Source: SOIV01 sp964435925 (GTDB lineage Bacteria; Acidobacteriota; Aminicenantia; Aminicenantales; Aminicenantaceae). From it: 9,121 nucleotides of DNA. Position 1 is the first letter of the stretch, and every line of letters starts with the position of its first letter. Below are positions 1-7,323 of the stretch, in pieces. The translations under genes and the position numbers were made by a program. Under the pieces are notes generated by a model. The model searched no databases, had not been told where the DNA came from, and was given only the letters and a program-made list of their open reading frames with translations. Location: assembly GCA_964435925.1 (NCBI GenBank), contig CAYTBG010000108.1, forward strand, positions 1-9,121. Direction: 5' to 3'.

Positions 1-38
1 AGATGCAAGCTCAAGAACAGCATCAGCATTTTTTTCAT
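1..38 (-). CDS. N-terminus of a probable exported or membrane protein (partial)
   Basis: On the minus strand a strong Shine-Dalgarno AGGAGGT (44-50) sits 5 bases before an ATG at 38-36, and the reading frame stays open to the window edge. The 12 visible residues begin MKKMLMLFLSL: two lysines followed by a hydrophobic run, which is how a signal peptide or first membrane helix starts. The rest of the gene lies outside the window, so its function cannot be judged. It is divergent from the acylase gene at 558, with about 520 non-coding bases between them. The repeat cluster at 72-153 lies immediately upstream and would overlap its promoter region. Confidence 0.6.
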   Translation of the reverse strand, partial: MKKMLMLFLSLH

Positions 39-71
39 CTTTTACCTCCTCTTTTATCCAATGAAATAAAT

Positions 72-153
72 TGTAGGGGTTTGATTTATTGTAGGGGTTT
101 GATTCATCAAGCCCACCTTCTTTTTGTAGGGGCTTGATTTATCAAGCCCGCAC
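72..153 (+). repeat. Palindromic intergenic repeat cluster, copy 1 (one half unit and two full units)
   Basis: Three tandem units start with TGTAGGGG. Unit a (72-89) stops at the loop and lacks its right arm. Unit b (90-117) and unit c (125-152) are full 28-base units with a 7-base T-rich spacer between them. Unit c contains the near-perfect palindrome GGGCTTGATTTATCAAGCCC (9-base arms, 2-base loop). Unit b has TTTGAT in the left arm, so one pair becomes a G-T wobble. The same family occurs at 3101-3128 and 7984-8067, always in the same orientation. It resembles REP or MITE-type dispersed palindromes. Since it lies between divergent genes here, it is unlikely to be a simple terminator. Confidence 0.85.
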
Positions 154-202
154 TTTCTTTTTTATTGAGTCTTAACGAAAAATTTTTCATTGAAAGTCAA
201 AT

Positions 203-250
203 TATAATATCTCAATCACTCTTAAAAAGGAATATTTATTAAAAGGAGGT
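203..250 (+). promoter_or_regulatory. Isolated TATAAT box followed by an orphan Shine-Dalgarno
   Basis: A perfect TATAAT occurs at 203-208 and a strong AAAAGGAGGT at 241-250, both on the plus strand. No convincing -35 hexamer lies 16-18 bases before the TATAAT, and no ATG, GTG or TTG lies within usable distance after the Shine-Dalgarno-like motif. The first TTG is at 283, more than 30 bases away. The two may be the remnant of a gene start disrupted by the inverted-repeat element at 281-457, the start of a long leader for the acylase gene, or chance in AT-rich DNA. Confidence 0.25.
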
Positions 251-280
251 AGGCATCTCCATTTTCGTTATTAGAGAAGA

Positions 281-457
281 TTTTGGGAAATAGCCTGGCT
301 CCCTTCAGATTTTTAACGCCATTCTCCATTCGCTCTTCTCGGCGGCTGCGTAACTCGCGTCGCTCAAACATACTCGCCGCCCGACTCTGTCGGGTTCCCT
401 CGAAGAGCGAATTCCGAAGGCTAAATCTTCAATGGTCGCTGCAGCTATTTCCCAAAA
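281..457. repeat. Nested inverted-repeat element, MITE-like or structured leader RNA
   Basis: The ends are a perfect 14-base inverted repeat: TTTTGGGAAATAGC at 281-294 and its complement at 444-457. Further nested arms pair inside it: 307-312 with 423-428 (6 bases), 328-338 with 402-412 (11 bases, ATTCGCTCTTC), 340-344 with 375-379 (5 bases), and a terminal hairpin CCCGAC-TCT-GTCGGG at 380-394. The whole could fold into one long branched hairpin. It is visibly richer in G and C than its flanks. No clear target-site duplication is seen. The reading frame that runs through it from a TTG at 283 has no good ribosome binding site and looks spurious. It is either a non-autonomous mobile element or a structured RNA in the acylase leader. 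Confidence 0.6.
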
Positions 458-557
458 CCTGTGCCTTTTTATCCAGGAAAAAAGGAATTTTTTTAACTGG
501 AAGTCTTATTCAAACCGTGTTAAAAAATGCACTATGAGAAATTAAGGACGGTTAGCA

Positions 558-3080
558 ATGAAAAAATTAAGATTCTTCAGACATTTTTTAACATTCTTAG
601 TTTTTGGGTTCTTGGCGATTACCCTCCATCCTGCGGAGGGAGCAAGAAAAGAGAGCCTTATGGTCAAAGGACTCTCCGAGCCTGTTGAGATCATCAAGGA
701 CCAGTGGGGAATCTCTCATATTTACGCTCAGAACGAGAAGGATCTCTTCTTTGCTCAGGGGTTCAACGTAGCCAGAGACAGACTCTTCCAGCTTGAAATT
801 TGGCGGAGGCAGGCAACAGGAACCATGGCAGAAATTCAAGGCTCTAAAGCTCTCAAGCGGGATATCGGGTCACGTCTTTTCAAAGCTCGAGTTGACATGA
901 AGCAGGAGATGAATCATTACCATCCCCGGGGAGAAGAAATCATCCCTTCCTTCGTCAGAGGGATCAACGCTTATATCGACATCACCAACAAAAACCCTGA
1001 CCTCCTTCCTATTGAATTTCGCCTCCTGGGTCTTAAACCGGGCCATTGGACTCCAGAAGTTGTCGTCTCCCGCCATAACGGACTATTCCGGAACGCTGGC
1101 TACGAAATTGCCTTTGCTCAATCGGTCAAAGTATTAGGCGCTCAGAAATTAAAGAACCTGCTCAACCTTCACCCGGGCGATCCTTCACTCAAACCAGATG
1201 AAGGAATTGACCTCGGTCTTATCTCAGAAAATATCCTGGAGCTCTATTATGCCTCGCGGGCTCGTGTAAGATTCGGACCCAAGGACATCATTGACCCATC
1301 TCACAAGATAAATCAATCTCCATCTCATCCTCTTGGTCTCACACCTTTTCTGGCTGGATACGAGGAAAAAAATGCTTTTTGGGCTTACCAGAAACTACTG
1401 CGTCCTCTTTTTGTTCCATCTTCCCTGGCCAAACAACTGCATCATGAGATGAATTTGGGGAGCAACAATTGGGTGGTCGGGGGCAAACTCACCTCCTCCG
1501 GGCATCCTATGATGGCTAACGATCCCCACCGCAGTCAACAAATTCCCTCGCTACGATATTGGGTACACCTTGTTGCACCAGGGTGGAATGTGATCGGAGG
1601 CGGAGAGCCTGCCCTGCCTGGTGTATCCATCGGCCACAATGAATACGGTGCCTGGGGACTCACAATTTTTTCCGTAGATCAGGAAGATCTTTATATCTAT
1701 GAAACCAATCCGGCTGATCCCAACCAGTATCGATATAAGGGAAATTGGGAAAAAATTAAGATCATTCAAGAAAAAATCCAAATAAAGGATAAGTCAGCAA
1801 TCACTGTAGACCTCAAATTCACCCGGCACGGTCCGATCCTCTACGAAGATAAAAATCACAATAAGGCCTACGCCTTGAGAGCAGCCTGGCTTGAGATCGG
1901 AGCAGCGCCGTATCTAGCAAGTTTGCGAATGGATCAAGCCCGAAACTGGGAAGAGTTTAGAGATGCGTGTAGCTTCTCCAGAACTCCGTCAGAAAACATG
2001 GTTTGGGCTGACATGGAGAACAACATCGGATGGCAAGCAGTGGGAATCACACCTCTTCGAAAAAACTGGAACGGCCTCCTTCCAGTGCCAGGAGACGGGC
2101 GGTATGAATGGGAGGATTATCTTCCTATAAAAGACTTGCCCCATACTTTTAATCCAGAGGAAGGCTTTTTTGCCACAGCAAACCAGGATAATATTCCACC
2201 AGGTTATCCCTACAATGTGGGATTTATATGGACTGACCCTTATCGATTCTCCCGAATTCAGGAGTTTCTGAGTTCAGGTCGCAAACTGGCGATGACAGAT
2301 ATGATGGAGCTGCAGCAAGATATCCTCTCCATTCCGGCCCGAACACTAGTCCCGCTTCTAAAGGAGCTCCGTTCTACTGACGCCTTAACTCAGAAGGCGC
2401 TAAAAATGCTTCTCTCTTGGGATTATGTGATGGACGCAGATTCTGTTGAAGCAGCCACCTACATGAGCTGGGAGAGGCGACTTTCAAGAAATGTTTGGGA
2501 CCTTTATATCCCGGAGGAAGCAAGAAGAGTTTTCCCCCGCCGTTCTCTTAAAAAACTGATTGATTTTCTCCAAGCTCCCGATAGTCACTTCGGCCTCAAC
2601 CCCGCCTCTGCCAGGGACGCTCTTCTGATCAAGAGCCTCGAGGAAGGGATTTCGGACCTCGTTAAGCGCCTGGGCTCGGATACGAGCAAGTGGCAGTACG
2701 GACAGGAGAAATTCCATCACATAAAAATCCGGCATATGCTAAGCAACGCTGTCAGGCCCGAACTTCGAACTGAGCTTGAGGTCGGACCTTTACCCAGGGG
2801 AGGAAATAGCTATACAGTAAATAATACCTCAAGCGGTTATAACCAGACTTCTGGTGCCTCTTTCCGGATTATCGCTGATCTTGGAAACTGGGACAACTCC
2901 ATAGGAACAAACAGCCCCGGGCAGTCAGGGGACCCAAACAGCCCTCACTATGCTGACCTCTTTGACATGTGGGCCAAAGGAAAATATTTCCCGATATTTT
3001 TCTCACGAAACAATATAGAATCAGCTGCTGAGAGGATAACAACCCTCAAACCTGGGGGCAGACCTGCTAAACTTGAATAA
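558..3080 (+). CDS. Exported penicillin acylase family protein (Ntn hydrolase, AHL/beta-lactam acylase-like)
   Basis: The 840-residue precursor hydrolyses amide bonds by family membership. Members cleave penicillins, cephalosporins or acyl-homoserine lactones, and the substrate cannot be read from the sequence. Residues 1-28 form a signal peptide (basic start, hydrophobic core, likely cleavage AEG|A), so it should act outside the cytoplasm. Autoprocessing before Ser302 (motif LGSNNWVV) would free the beta chain with Ser302 as nucleophile. His324 matches beta-His23 of the AHL acylase PvdQ. In E. coli penicillin G acylase numbering, Asp374 and Asp377 fall at beta-73 and beta-76 (calcium site) and Asn542 (TANQDN) at beta-241 (oxyanion Asn). 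The C-terminus carries the family block NSPGQSGDPNSPHYADLFDM. Length is normal for the family and no catalytic position is lost. The ATG follows AAGGA (544-548) by 9 bases. It appears monocistronic. Confidence 0.95.
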   Translation: MKKLRFFRHFLTFLVFGFLAITLHPAEGARKESLMVKGLSEPVEIIKDQWGISHIYAQNEKDLFFAQGFNVARDRLFQLEIWRRQATGTMAEIQGSKALKRDIGSRLFKARVDMKQEMNHYHPRGEEIIPSFVRGINAYIDITNKNPDLLPIEFRLLGLKPGHWTPEVVVSRHNGLFRNAGYEIAFAQSVKVLGAQKLKNLLNLHPGDPSLKPDEGIDLGLISENILELYYASRARVRFGPKDIIDPSHKINQSPSHPLGLTPFLAGYEEKNAFWAYQKLLRPLFVPSSLAKQLHHEMNLGSNNWVVGGKLTSSGHPMMANDPHRSQQIPSLRYWVHLVAPGWNVIGGGEPALPGVSIGHNEYGAWGLTIFSVDQEDLYIYETNPADPNQYRYKGNWEKIKIIQEKIQIKDKSAITVDLKFTRHGPILYEDKNHNKAYALRAAWLEIGAAPYLASLRMDQARNWEEFRDACSFSRTPSENMVWADMENNIGWQAVGITPLRKNWNGLLPVPGDGRYEWEDYLPIKDLPHTFNPEEGFFATANQDNIPPGYPYNVGFIWTDPYRFSRIQEFLSSGRKLAMTDMMELQQDILSIPARTLVPLLKELRSTDALTQKALKMLLSWDYVMDADSVEAATYMSWERRLSRNVWDLYIPEEARRVFPRRSLKKLIDFLQAPDSHFGLNPASARDALLIKSLEEGISDLVKRLGSDTSKWQYGQEKFHHIKIRHMLSNAVRPELRTELEVGPLPRGGNSYTVNNTSSGYNQTSGASFRIIADLGNWDNSIGTNSPGQSGDPNSPHYADLFDMWAKGKYFPIFFSRNNIESAAERITTLKPGGRPAKLE

Positions 3081-3100
3081 TTGCCGTCGGACTTCTTTAT

Positions 3101-3128
3101 TGTAGGGACTTGATTTATCAAGCCCGCA
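3101..3128 (+). repeat. Palindromic intergenic repeat, single copy
   Basis: One full unit begins TGTAGGGACTTGATTT and ends ATCAAGCCCGCA. It belongs to the family at 72-153 and 7984-8067. One stem position differs (G to A on the left arm, with C kept on the right), leaving an A-C mismatch next to an intact CTTGAT/ATCAAG stem. It fills the 57-base gap between the convergent acylase and mutarotase-like genes. No T-run follows the stem on either strand, so it is not a classic intrinsic terminator, though it might still slow polymerase or protect 3' ends. Confidence 0.8.
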
Positions 3129-3137
3129 CCTGCCTTT

Positions 3138-4280
3138 CTAGTCCATGCCGAAAAGATATGCGTTATCAAACTGAGGACAGAGGAGTTTTTTCCCTATTTT
3201 TAGTAAAACCTCAAGGGAGTCCTTGTAGATGTAGATCTTTATCGGAAAAGCCTGTTCAGCACCGGGCTGGAGGTCCAATCCCCAGGATTGACATTCCAAT
3301 TCTCCAAAAGCATACGGCCTCTTCTCCAGGTGACTGTAAAGCTGTATTGCATCTCCATTTGTCTCTTGCTCTTGTTTTGGCCTGTCCACATAACGACCTT
3401 CAGGCATAACAGGAAAGATCATGAAAACCATGAAGAAATCCCCGCTCTTTGCCTTGGAAAGATAACAAATAATACCCTTGGAGGATTCAGGGCGAATGCC
3501 AACTTTATAGCGCTGGCTTCCCTGGATATAGAACGAAAAAGAACCCGCATTGGCCTTAACATACTCTGAAGGAATAGGCTCAAAATAGGTATCCCTCCAG
3601 GCTTCTCTTTTGACTTCATGGACAGGCACAATCATCGTCCCCTTAGGAGGGATTTGAATCAAACACCAGAGTCCTAAAATACGGTCATGAATAGCTTCGC
3701 CGTTATTCTTGAGCTTATGGACAAAATTTATACCGAGATAGTTATAGTCTAAACCATTAAACTCAGGGTCATTCTTAAGGGGATCTTCTTCGTGTCTTAC
3801 TTCCCTGGTCAATGTCAAATCATATTTCTCCTGGCCATCATTGGAGGCTGTCTTGAATGTATTATGGAGAGCAAGATGTTCATTCTCTTTGAAAAAAGAA
3901 ACTTTGTAATTTCCAGGGTCCATGATTGAAAAATCTCTGTTTCCTTTCCAGTCGGGTCTGAAGATAAAACCTTTGGCCCCACCTTCAGGAGAAACCCACG
4001 AACGCTGGCCTCCCTGCCCTTTAAGGATGTCAGGATGTGTCCAGAACAAATTTTCTCCGCCTACAGAGACAGCTAGAATCCTCGCTCCAAACTTGGGAAC
4101 AACAAGGAATTGATTGTCCTGGCTGTTGGAAAAGACATAGTGCTCGATTTTACGGCTTTTAAGGACCGAAATTATAGAATTCATGCCTGCCATCTCCTGT
4201 GAGGTATTCTCTGCCTTTACGGACTGGAGTGCTCCAACAACAACCATAAACGTAAGCAGAAAAAAAACGGCCTCTTTCAT
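3138..4280 (-). CDS. Exported mutarotase-fold protein (DUF4380/DUF6786-like), function unknown
   Basis: This 380-residue protein has a signal peptide (MKEAVFFLLTFMVVVGALQS, likely cleavage VKA|E after residue 23), so it is exported. The body reads as a beta-sandwich of the galactose-mutarotase (supersandwich) type: a PKFGARILAVSVGGENLFW segment at 62-80, WVSPEGG at 95-101, and a C-terminal LELEC..GLDLQPGAEQAF stretch at 327-345 like the closing strands of such domains. Similar families are annotated as DUF4380 or DUF6786, which suggests carbohydrate binding or epimerisation. I see no residue that proves catalysis. Its ATG overlaps the stop of the upstream membrane-protein gene by 4 bases (ATGA), so the two are translationally coupled as the last genes of a three-gene operon. 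The fold assignment is by motif impression and moderately sure. Confidence 0.75.
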   Translation of the reverse strand: MKEAVFFLLTFMVVVGALQSVKAENTSQEMAGMNSIISVLKSRKIEHYVFSNSQDNQFLVVPKFGARILAVSVGGENLFWTHPDILKGQGGQRSWVSPEGGAKGFIFRPDWKGNRDFSIMDPGNYKVSFFKENEHLALHNTFKTASNDGQEKYDLTLTREVRHEEDPLKNDPEFNGLDYNYLGINFVHKLKNNGEAIHDRILGLWCLIQIPPKGTMIVPVHEVKREAWRDTYFEPIPSEYVKANAGSFSFYIQGSQRYKVGIRPESSKGIICYLSKAKSGDFFMVFMIFPVMPEGRYVDRPKQEQETNGDAIQLYSHLEKRPYAFGELECQSWGLDLQPGAEQAFPIKIYIYKDSLEVLLKIGKKLLCPQFDNAYLFGMD

Positions 4281-4657
4281 CCTTTTTTCACTTTTTGGTT
4301 AAGGGCAAAAAGCCGCACAGTGTCTTCTTTCAATAAAATGATAAAGGAATAAACTCCTAACGCAGTCCCCAAAGGAAAACTGATTAAGTTAAAAAAGGAA
4401 ACGATCAAAACCAAGATCCGACCCCACTCCTTCCTCTTAAGCAGGCCTATGCCCCCGATGATTTCAGGAACTGAAAAAACAACAAGAAATATGAATCCCC
4501 AGGTAGCTATCAACCTCAAGATATAAGAGGCTTCGTACCCCACATCAGGAATAAAAGTAATTGCCCAAAAAAACCAGAAAATAAAGACGGCTATAAGAAT
4601 TCCTAAAGAACCTGAAACAATCCATAAGATTGAAATGACATCAACATGCTTATCCAT
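4277..4657 (-). CDS. Small membrane protein with four predicted helices, unknown function
   Basis: The product of about 126 residues is mostly hydrophobic. Predicted helices run roughly at 5-32, 42-65, 74-91 and 92-108, with a conserved-looking basic turn GLLKRKEWGR between helices 2 and 3 and a basic tail (NQKVKKG). I recognise no named family. The frame also allows a GTG at 4666, overlapping the upstream stop. I prefer the ATG at 4657 because AAGGGTGA lies about 5 bases before it, whereas the GTG has essentially no spacer after its possible Shine-Dalgarno. The gene is 5 bases downstream of the YbjQ-family gene and overlaps the mutarotase-like gene by 4 bases, so all three are almost certainly co-transcribed. 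Confidence 0.75.
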   Translation of the reverse strand: MDKHVDVISILWIVSGSLGILIAVFIFWFFWAITFIPDVGYEASYILRLIATWGFIFLVVFSVPEIIGGIGLLKRKEWGRILVLIVSFFNLISFPLGTALGVYSFIILLKEDTVRLFALNQKVKKG

Positions 4658-4662
4658 TATTC

Positions 4663-4995
4663 TCACCCTTCTTCATAAATGATGGCTGTCCCGCTGGCGC
4701 TTACCATGAGCATTCTTCCCGCTTGACCGATGCTTATCGTTTCATAATCCAAATCAACTCCAACAACAGCGTTGCAGCCTAAAGCTTTTGCCTCTTCTTT
4801 CATCTCATCGAGAGCTATTTCTTTTGCTCTGCGCAGCTCCTTCTCATAAGCTGCTGACCTTCCGCCGACAATGTCCCTGATACCTGCAAAAATATCCTTG
4901 AAGATGTTGGCACCCAGGATAGCCTCTCCTGAGACTAATCCCTGGTACTTCACAATCTTCTTTCCTTCGATAGTAGGTGTGGTGAGTACTAACAT
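4663..4995 (-). CDS. YbjQ/UPF0145 family protein
   Basis: The 110-residue protein matches the YbjQ (DUF74, UPF0145) family along its whole length: TTPTIEGKKIVKYQGLVSGE (5-24), ILGANIFKDIFAGIRDIVGG (26-45), SAAYEKELRRA (47-57), then the ALGCNAVVGVDLDYE block (71-85) and MLMVSASGTA (95-104). Members are small cytosolic oligomeric proteins sometimes described as putative heavy-metal binders. Their role is not established. An in-frame ATG at 5010 would add five residues, but AAAGGAGGAG (4998-5007) lies inside that extension as a strong Shine-Dalgarno for the ATG at 4995, and family members start at this point. It is the first gene of a three-gene operon, with a candidate promoter at 5060-5089. 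Confidence 0.92.
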   Translation of the reverse strand: MLVLTTPTIEGKKIVKYQGLVSGEAILGANIFKDIFAGIRDIVGGRSAAYEKELRRAKEIALDEMKEEAKALGCNAVVGVDLDYETISIGQAGRMLMVSASGTAIIYEEG

Positions 4996-5059
4996 AGCTC
5001 CTCCTTTCATATTATTAATACGATATTATTAACTTTTTGTTTTCCTGAATCCTGTAAAG

Positions 5060-5089
5060 AGTATATGATTTTTTCATCCTACGAATCAA
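5060..5089 (-). promoter_or_regulatory. Candidate sigma70-type promoter of the YbjQ-family operon
   Basis: On the minus strand, TTGATT (5084-5089) and TATACT (5060-5065) are separated by 18 bases. The -35 matches consensus at 4 of 6 positions and the -10 at 5 of 6. A start near 5053 would give a leader of about 57 bases containing the strong Shine-Dalgarno of the YbjQ-family gene. The prediction rests on motif and position only. Confidence 0.45.
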
Positions 5090-5275
5090 ATCTATCATTT
5101 CTTGCTCGTCTTTATCTTTGAGATTAGGCTCTACCATTGAAAGGGTCAGACTTTGTCATCGGGAAAAGATATTTTTCTGCCTCTTGTCCCTATGGCATCC
5201 TTCTGATAAACCCTAAATCTGGAGATCTGAACCCACAAAGAAAAACAAAATGCTAGGATTCTTTAATATTGGTAT

Positions 5276-6511
5276 TCAAGTGAACAAAATGGAAAGGATA
5301 AGATAAATTGCAACTGAGAAGAGGCCTGCGGCAGGAAGTGAAATAATCCAGGCTGAGAAGATTTTTTTTATCACATCCAGGTTAATGGCTGAAATTCCTC
5401 GAGCCAGACCGACCCCGATGATATTGCCCACGGCAACATGCGTGGTTGATACAGGCATGCCGAGCCGAGAACAAAGAAGAACTGTGGTGGCTGTCCCAAA
5501 TTCAGCAGAAAAACCACGCGTCGGGGTTATGGATGTTATTTTTTTCCCCACTGTCTCCATAACTCGATGACCCCATGTATAAACCCCAAATGCTAAGCCG
5601 ACACCACCAAGGAGCAACAGCCAAAGCGGGATGGCAACTTGCATTTCAACTTTCTGAGTTTGTATAACAACCACAATAGCTGCAACCGGACCAATGGCAT
5701 TAGCCACATCATTCGCTCCATGAGAAAAGGCCTGAAAACCGGCTGAGAGAACCTGAAGAGGATTAGCCATCTTTTCAACCTGATAATAAGGGTCTGTATC
5801 CCTTTCCTTGTATCTCCGAAGAAGAAAAGAGCCAAGGAGAAAGCCTCCGGCACCTACACACAATGAAATAAGAAGAGCCTCTATTATAGGAAGGTCGAGA
5901 TGGAGATGTTTCAATCCTTTAAATGTGACAGCTATAGACAGGATAAAGCCAACCATTCCTGTAAAAAATGGGCCTATCTTCCTTGCTTGCGCAATGGGTT
6001 CTTTCGAACTCAGGATGAATTTCTTTATAATAGAAAAAATTGTAAAAGCAATAACACCGCCAAAAACTGGAGAGATAATCCAGCTCAAAACCACAAAAAG
6101 GACCACTTTCCACTTTATTCCTGCAATTCCCACGCTCACCAGGCCAAAACCAACCACTCCCCCTATAATGGAATGTGTGGTTGAAACTGGAAGTTTGAAA
6201 TAAGTGGCTATATTCACCCAGAGTGCTGACCCTAAAACAGCAGCCAACATCCCAAAGAGAAAAAGATTCTGTCTGTCGCTAAACTGCAAAGGATCAATGA
6301 GTCCTTTTCGGATTGTATTGGCTACATGGCTTCCAACAAGAACAGCCCCAAGAACATCGCAAACACCCGCCACAACAACGGCCCTTTTTATAGTCAAGGC
6401 CCCTGAAGCAACAGAAGTAGCCATAGCATTAGCTACATCATTGGCTCCGATGTTGATTGCGCTGTAAAGGCCTATTAAAACTGCAGCTATAAGTATAAAA
6501 CTAGCATCCAT
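5276..6511 (-). CDS. pit: PiT-family inorganic phosphate transporter
   Basis: This 411-residue integral membrane protein belongs to the PHO4/PiT family (low-affinity, ion-coupled uptake of phosphate or metal-phosphate). It shows the internal two-fold repeat typical of the family. GANDVANA occurs at 22-29 and again at 265-272, and PVSTTH at 108-113 and again at 353-358. About ten hydrophobic helices surround a central hydrophilic segment (residues 232-250, RRYKERDTDPYYQVEKMAN). The length is normal and no truncation is seen. The ATG at 6511 is preceded by a weak GGTGA. The gene lies 92 bases downstream of the DUF47 gene on the same strand, the standard pairing, and no terminator-like hairpin is visible between them, so I infer co-transcription. 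Confidence 0.95.
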   Translation of the reverse strand: MDASFILIAAVLIGLYSAINIGANDVANAMATSVASGALTIKRAVVVAGVCDVLGAVLVGSHVANTIRKGLIDPLQFSDRQNLFLFGMLAAVLGSALWVNIATYFKLPVSTTHSIIGGVVGFGLVSVGIAGIKWKVVLFVVLSWIISPVFGGVIAFTIFSIIKKFILSSKEPIAQARKIGPFFTGMVGFILSIAVTFKGLKHLHLDLPIIEALLISLCVGAGGFLLGSFLLRRYKERDTDPYYQVEKMANPLQVLSAGFQAFSHGANDVANAIGPVAAIVVVIQTQKVEMQVAIPLWLLLLGGVGLAFGVYTWGHRVMETVGKKITSITPTRGFSAEFGTATTVLLCSRLGMPVSTTHVAVGNIIGVGLARGISAINLDVIKKIFSAWIISLPAAGLFSVAIYLILSILFT

Positions 6512-6603
6512 AAAAATTCACCGTTCTAATCTCAAAACCCACGATTTTCACCAGTCTTCACTAACAGGAAAATACAAAAAAAGAAATTCTAAGCTATTGT
6601 GCT

Positions 6604-7278
6604 TCAGGTATTGTGGAGCATCAGCCGCATCTGATCTCCCGCATTCTCGGCATGATTGGCTAAAGTTCCAAGCTCTTTAAAAATATGCATCCACATTATT
6701 ACAGAAACAGGGTCTAACTTCTTCTCGATGGAAAACATTTTTTTGGCTGTTCTCATTTGGGCTTTGTCTGCCACCCACTCCTTTAACTTAAGACTCTCAA
6801 TCAGCTCCATGACTTTTTGAGCCTCCTCACCTCCGAAAGAAGTCTCGGCAAGCAGTTTAATTTCACTCGAAACAGTCATTGCCGCTTCATATGTCTCAAG
6901 AACTTTATCGACAAAATCTTTTAGTTCCTCTTTTAGCTCATCTGGCACTGTGGTTTTCCTGATTATGAGTAAAGCTGCCAAATCTTCTGCAGAATCAGCT
7001 ATGTTGTCCTGCTCTTTTAGAAACCTCAAGATGTCTCCTCTTGCAACAGGCAAAAGTATACTTTTTGGTAAAAGACTCCTGATTTCTTTTTTCACCATAT
7101 CGGCATCATGCTCCGCCTTGAAGATTTTCCTGGCGACATCTCTAATTTTCTCCTGTTCTCCTTTAAGGAAAGCATCCATAAGAGGCCTGATTAAATCAAC
7201 GCATGCTTTAACTTTCAACATATGCTGGTAGAGAGGTTCAAACGGGGATTTTCCAAACAATTTACTTATGATGCTCAT
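6604..7278 (-). CDS. DUF47/PhoU-like Pit accessory protein
   Basis: The 224-residue, all-helical cytoplasmic protein belongs to the DUF47 (TIGR00153, PhoU-like) family. Its typical blocks are present: KAEHDADMVKKEI (54-66), an acidic EQDNIADSAEDL (89-100), and LGTLANHAENAGDQMRLM (203-220), which carry the ExxxD-type metal-binding pattern of PhoU-like bundles. Proteins of this family are encoded next to PiT transporters and are thought to modulate them, as seen here with the transporter gene directly downstream. The ATG at 7278 is preceded by AAGAGGTG at suitable spacing. A good promoter lies at 7324-7352, so this is the first gene of a two-gene phosphate uptake operon. Confidence 0.93.
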   Translation of the reverse strand: MSIISKLFGKSPFEPLYQHMLKVKACVDLIRPLMDAFLKGEQEKIRDVARKIFKAEHDADMVKKEIRSLLPKSILLPVARGDILRFLKEQDNIADSAEDLAALLIIRKTTVPDELKEELKDFVDKVLETYEAAMTVSSEIKLLAETSFGGEEAQKVMELIESLKLKEWVADKAQMRTAKKMFSIEKKLDPVSVIMWMHIFKELGTLANHAENAGDQMRLMLHNT

Positions 7279-7323
7279 CTTAACACCTCTTTTTTTTATG
7301 GAAGGAATATCAAGTTAGGTTCC

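Noticed and set aside
72..153. CRISPR array
   Set aside because: The units are palindromic, one is truncated, and the spacers are only 0-9 bases and T-rich. No cas genes are nearby.
283..537. Open frame of 84 codons starting with TTG ahead of the acylase gene
   Set aside because: It runs through the inverted-repeat element, has no ribosome binding site at proper spacing, and is rich in Arg and Ser as expected from translating a GC-rich repeat. No domain is visible.
3101..3128. Bidirectional intrinsic terminator between the convergent genes
   Set aside because: The stem is there, but neither strand has a T-run after it, and the same sequence occurs between divergent genes, so it is better treated as a member of the repeat family.
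3110..3569. Plus-strand frames of 93-99 codons opposite the mutarotase-like gene
   Set aside because: They lie antisense to a gene with a signal peptide, coupled start and domain-like sequence, and show no recognisable domain or ribosome binding site.
5015..5137. Minus-strand frame of 40 codons (starting MVEPNLKDKDEQ) just upstream of the YbjQ-family gene
   Set aside because: The charged composition is protein-like, but there is no Shine-Dalgarno and the candidate promoter of the operon (5060-5089) lies inside it. Conservation in relatives would be needed to accept it.
5808..6203. Plus-strand frame of 131 codons opposite the phosphate transporter
   Set aside because: It is a shadow of the strongly supported PiT gene. 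Its Thr/Pro/Arg-rich sequence reflects the complement of membrane-helix codons.
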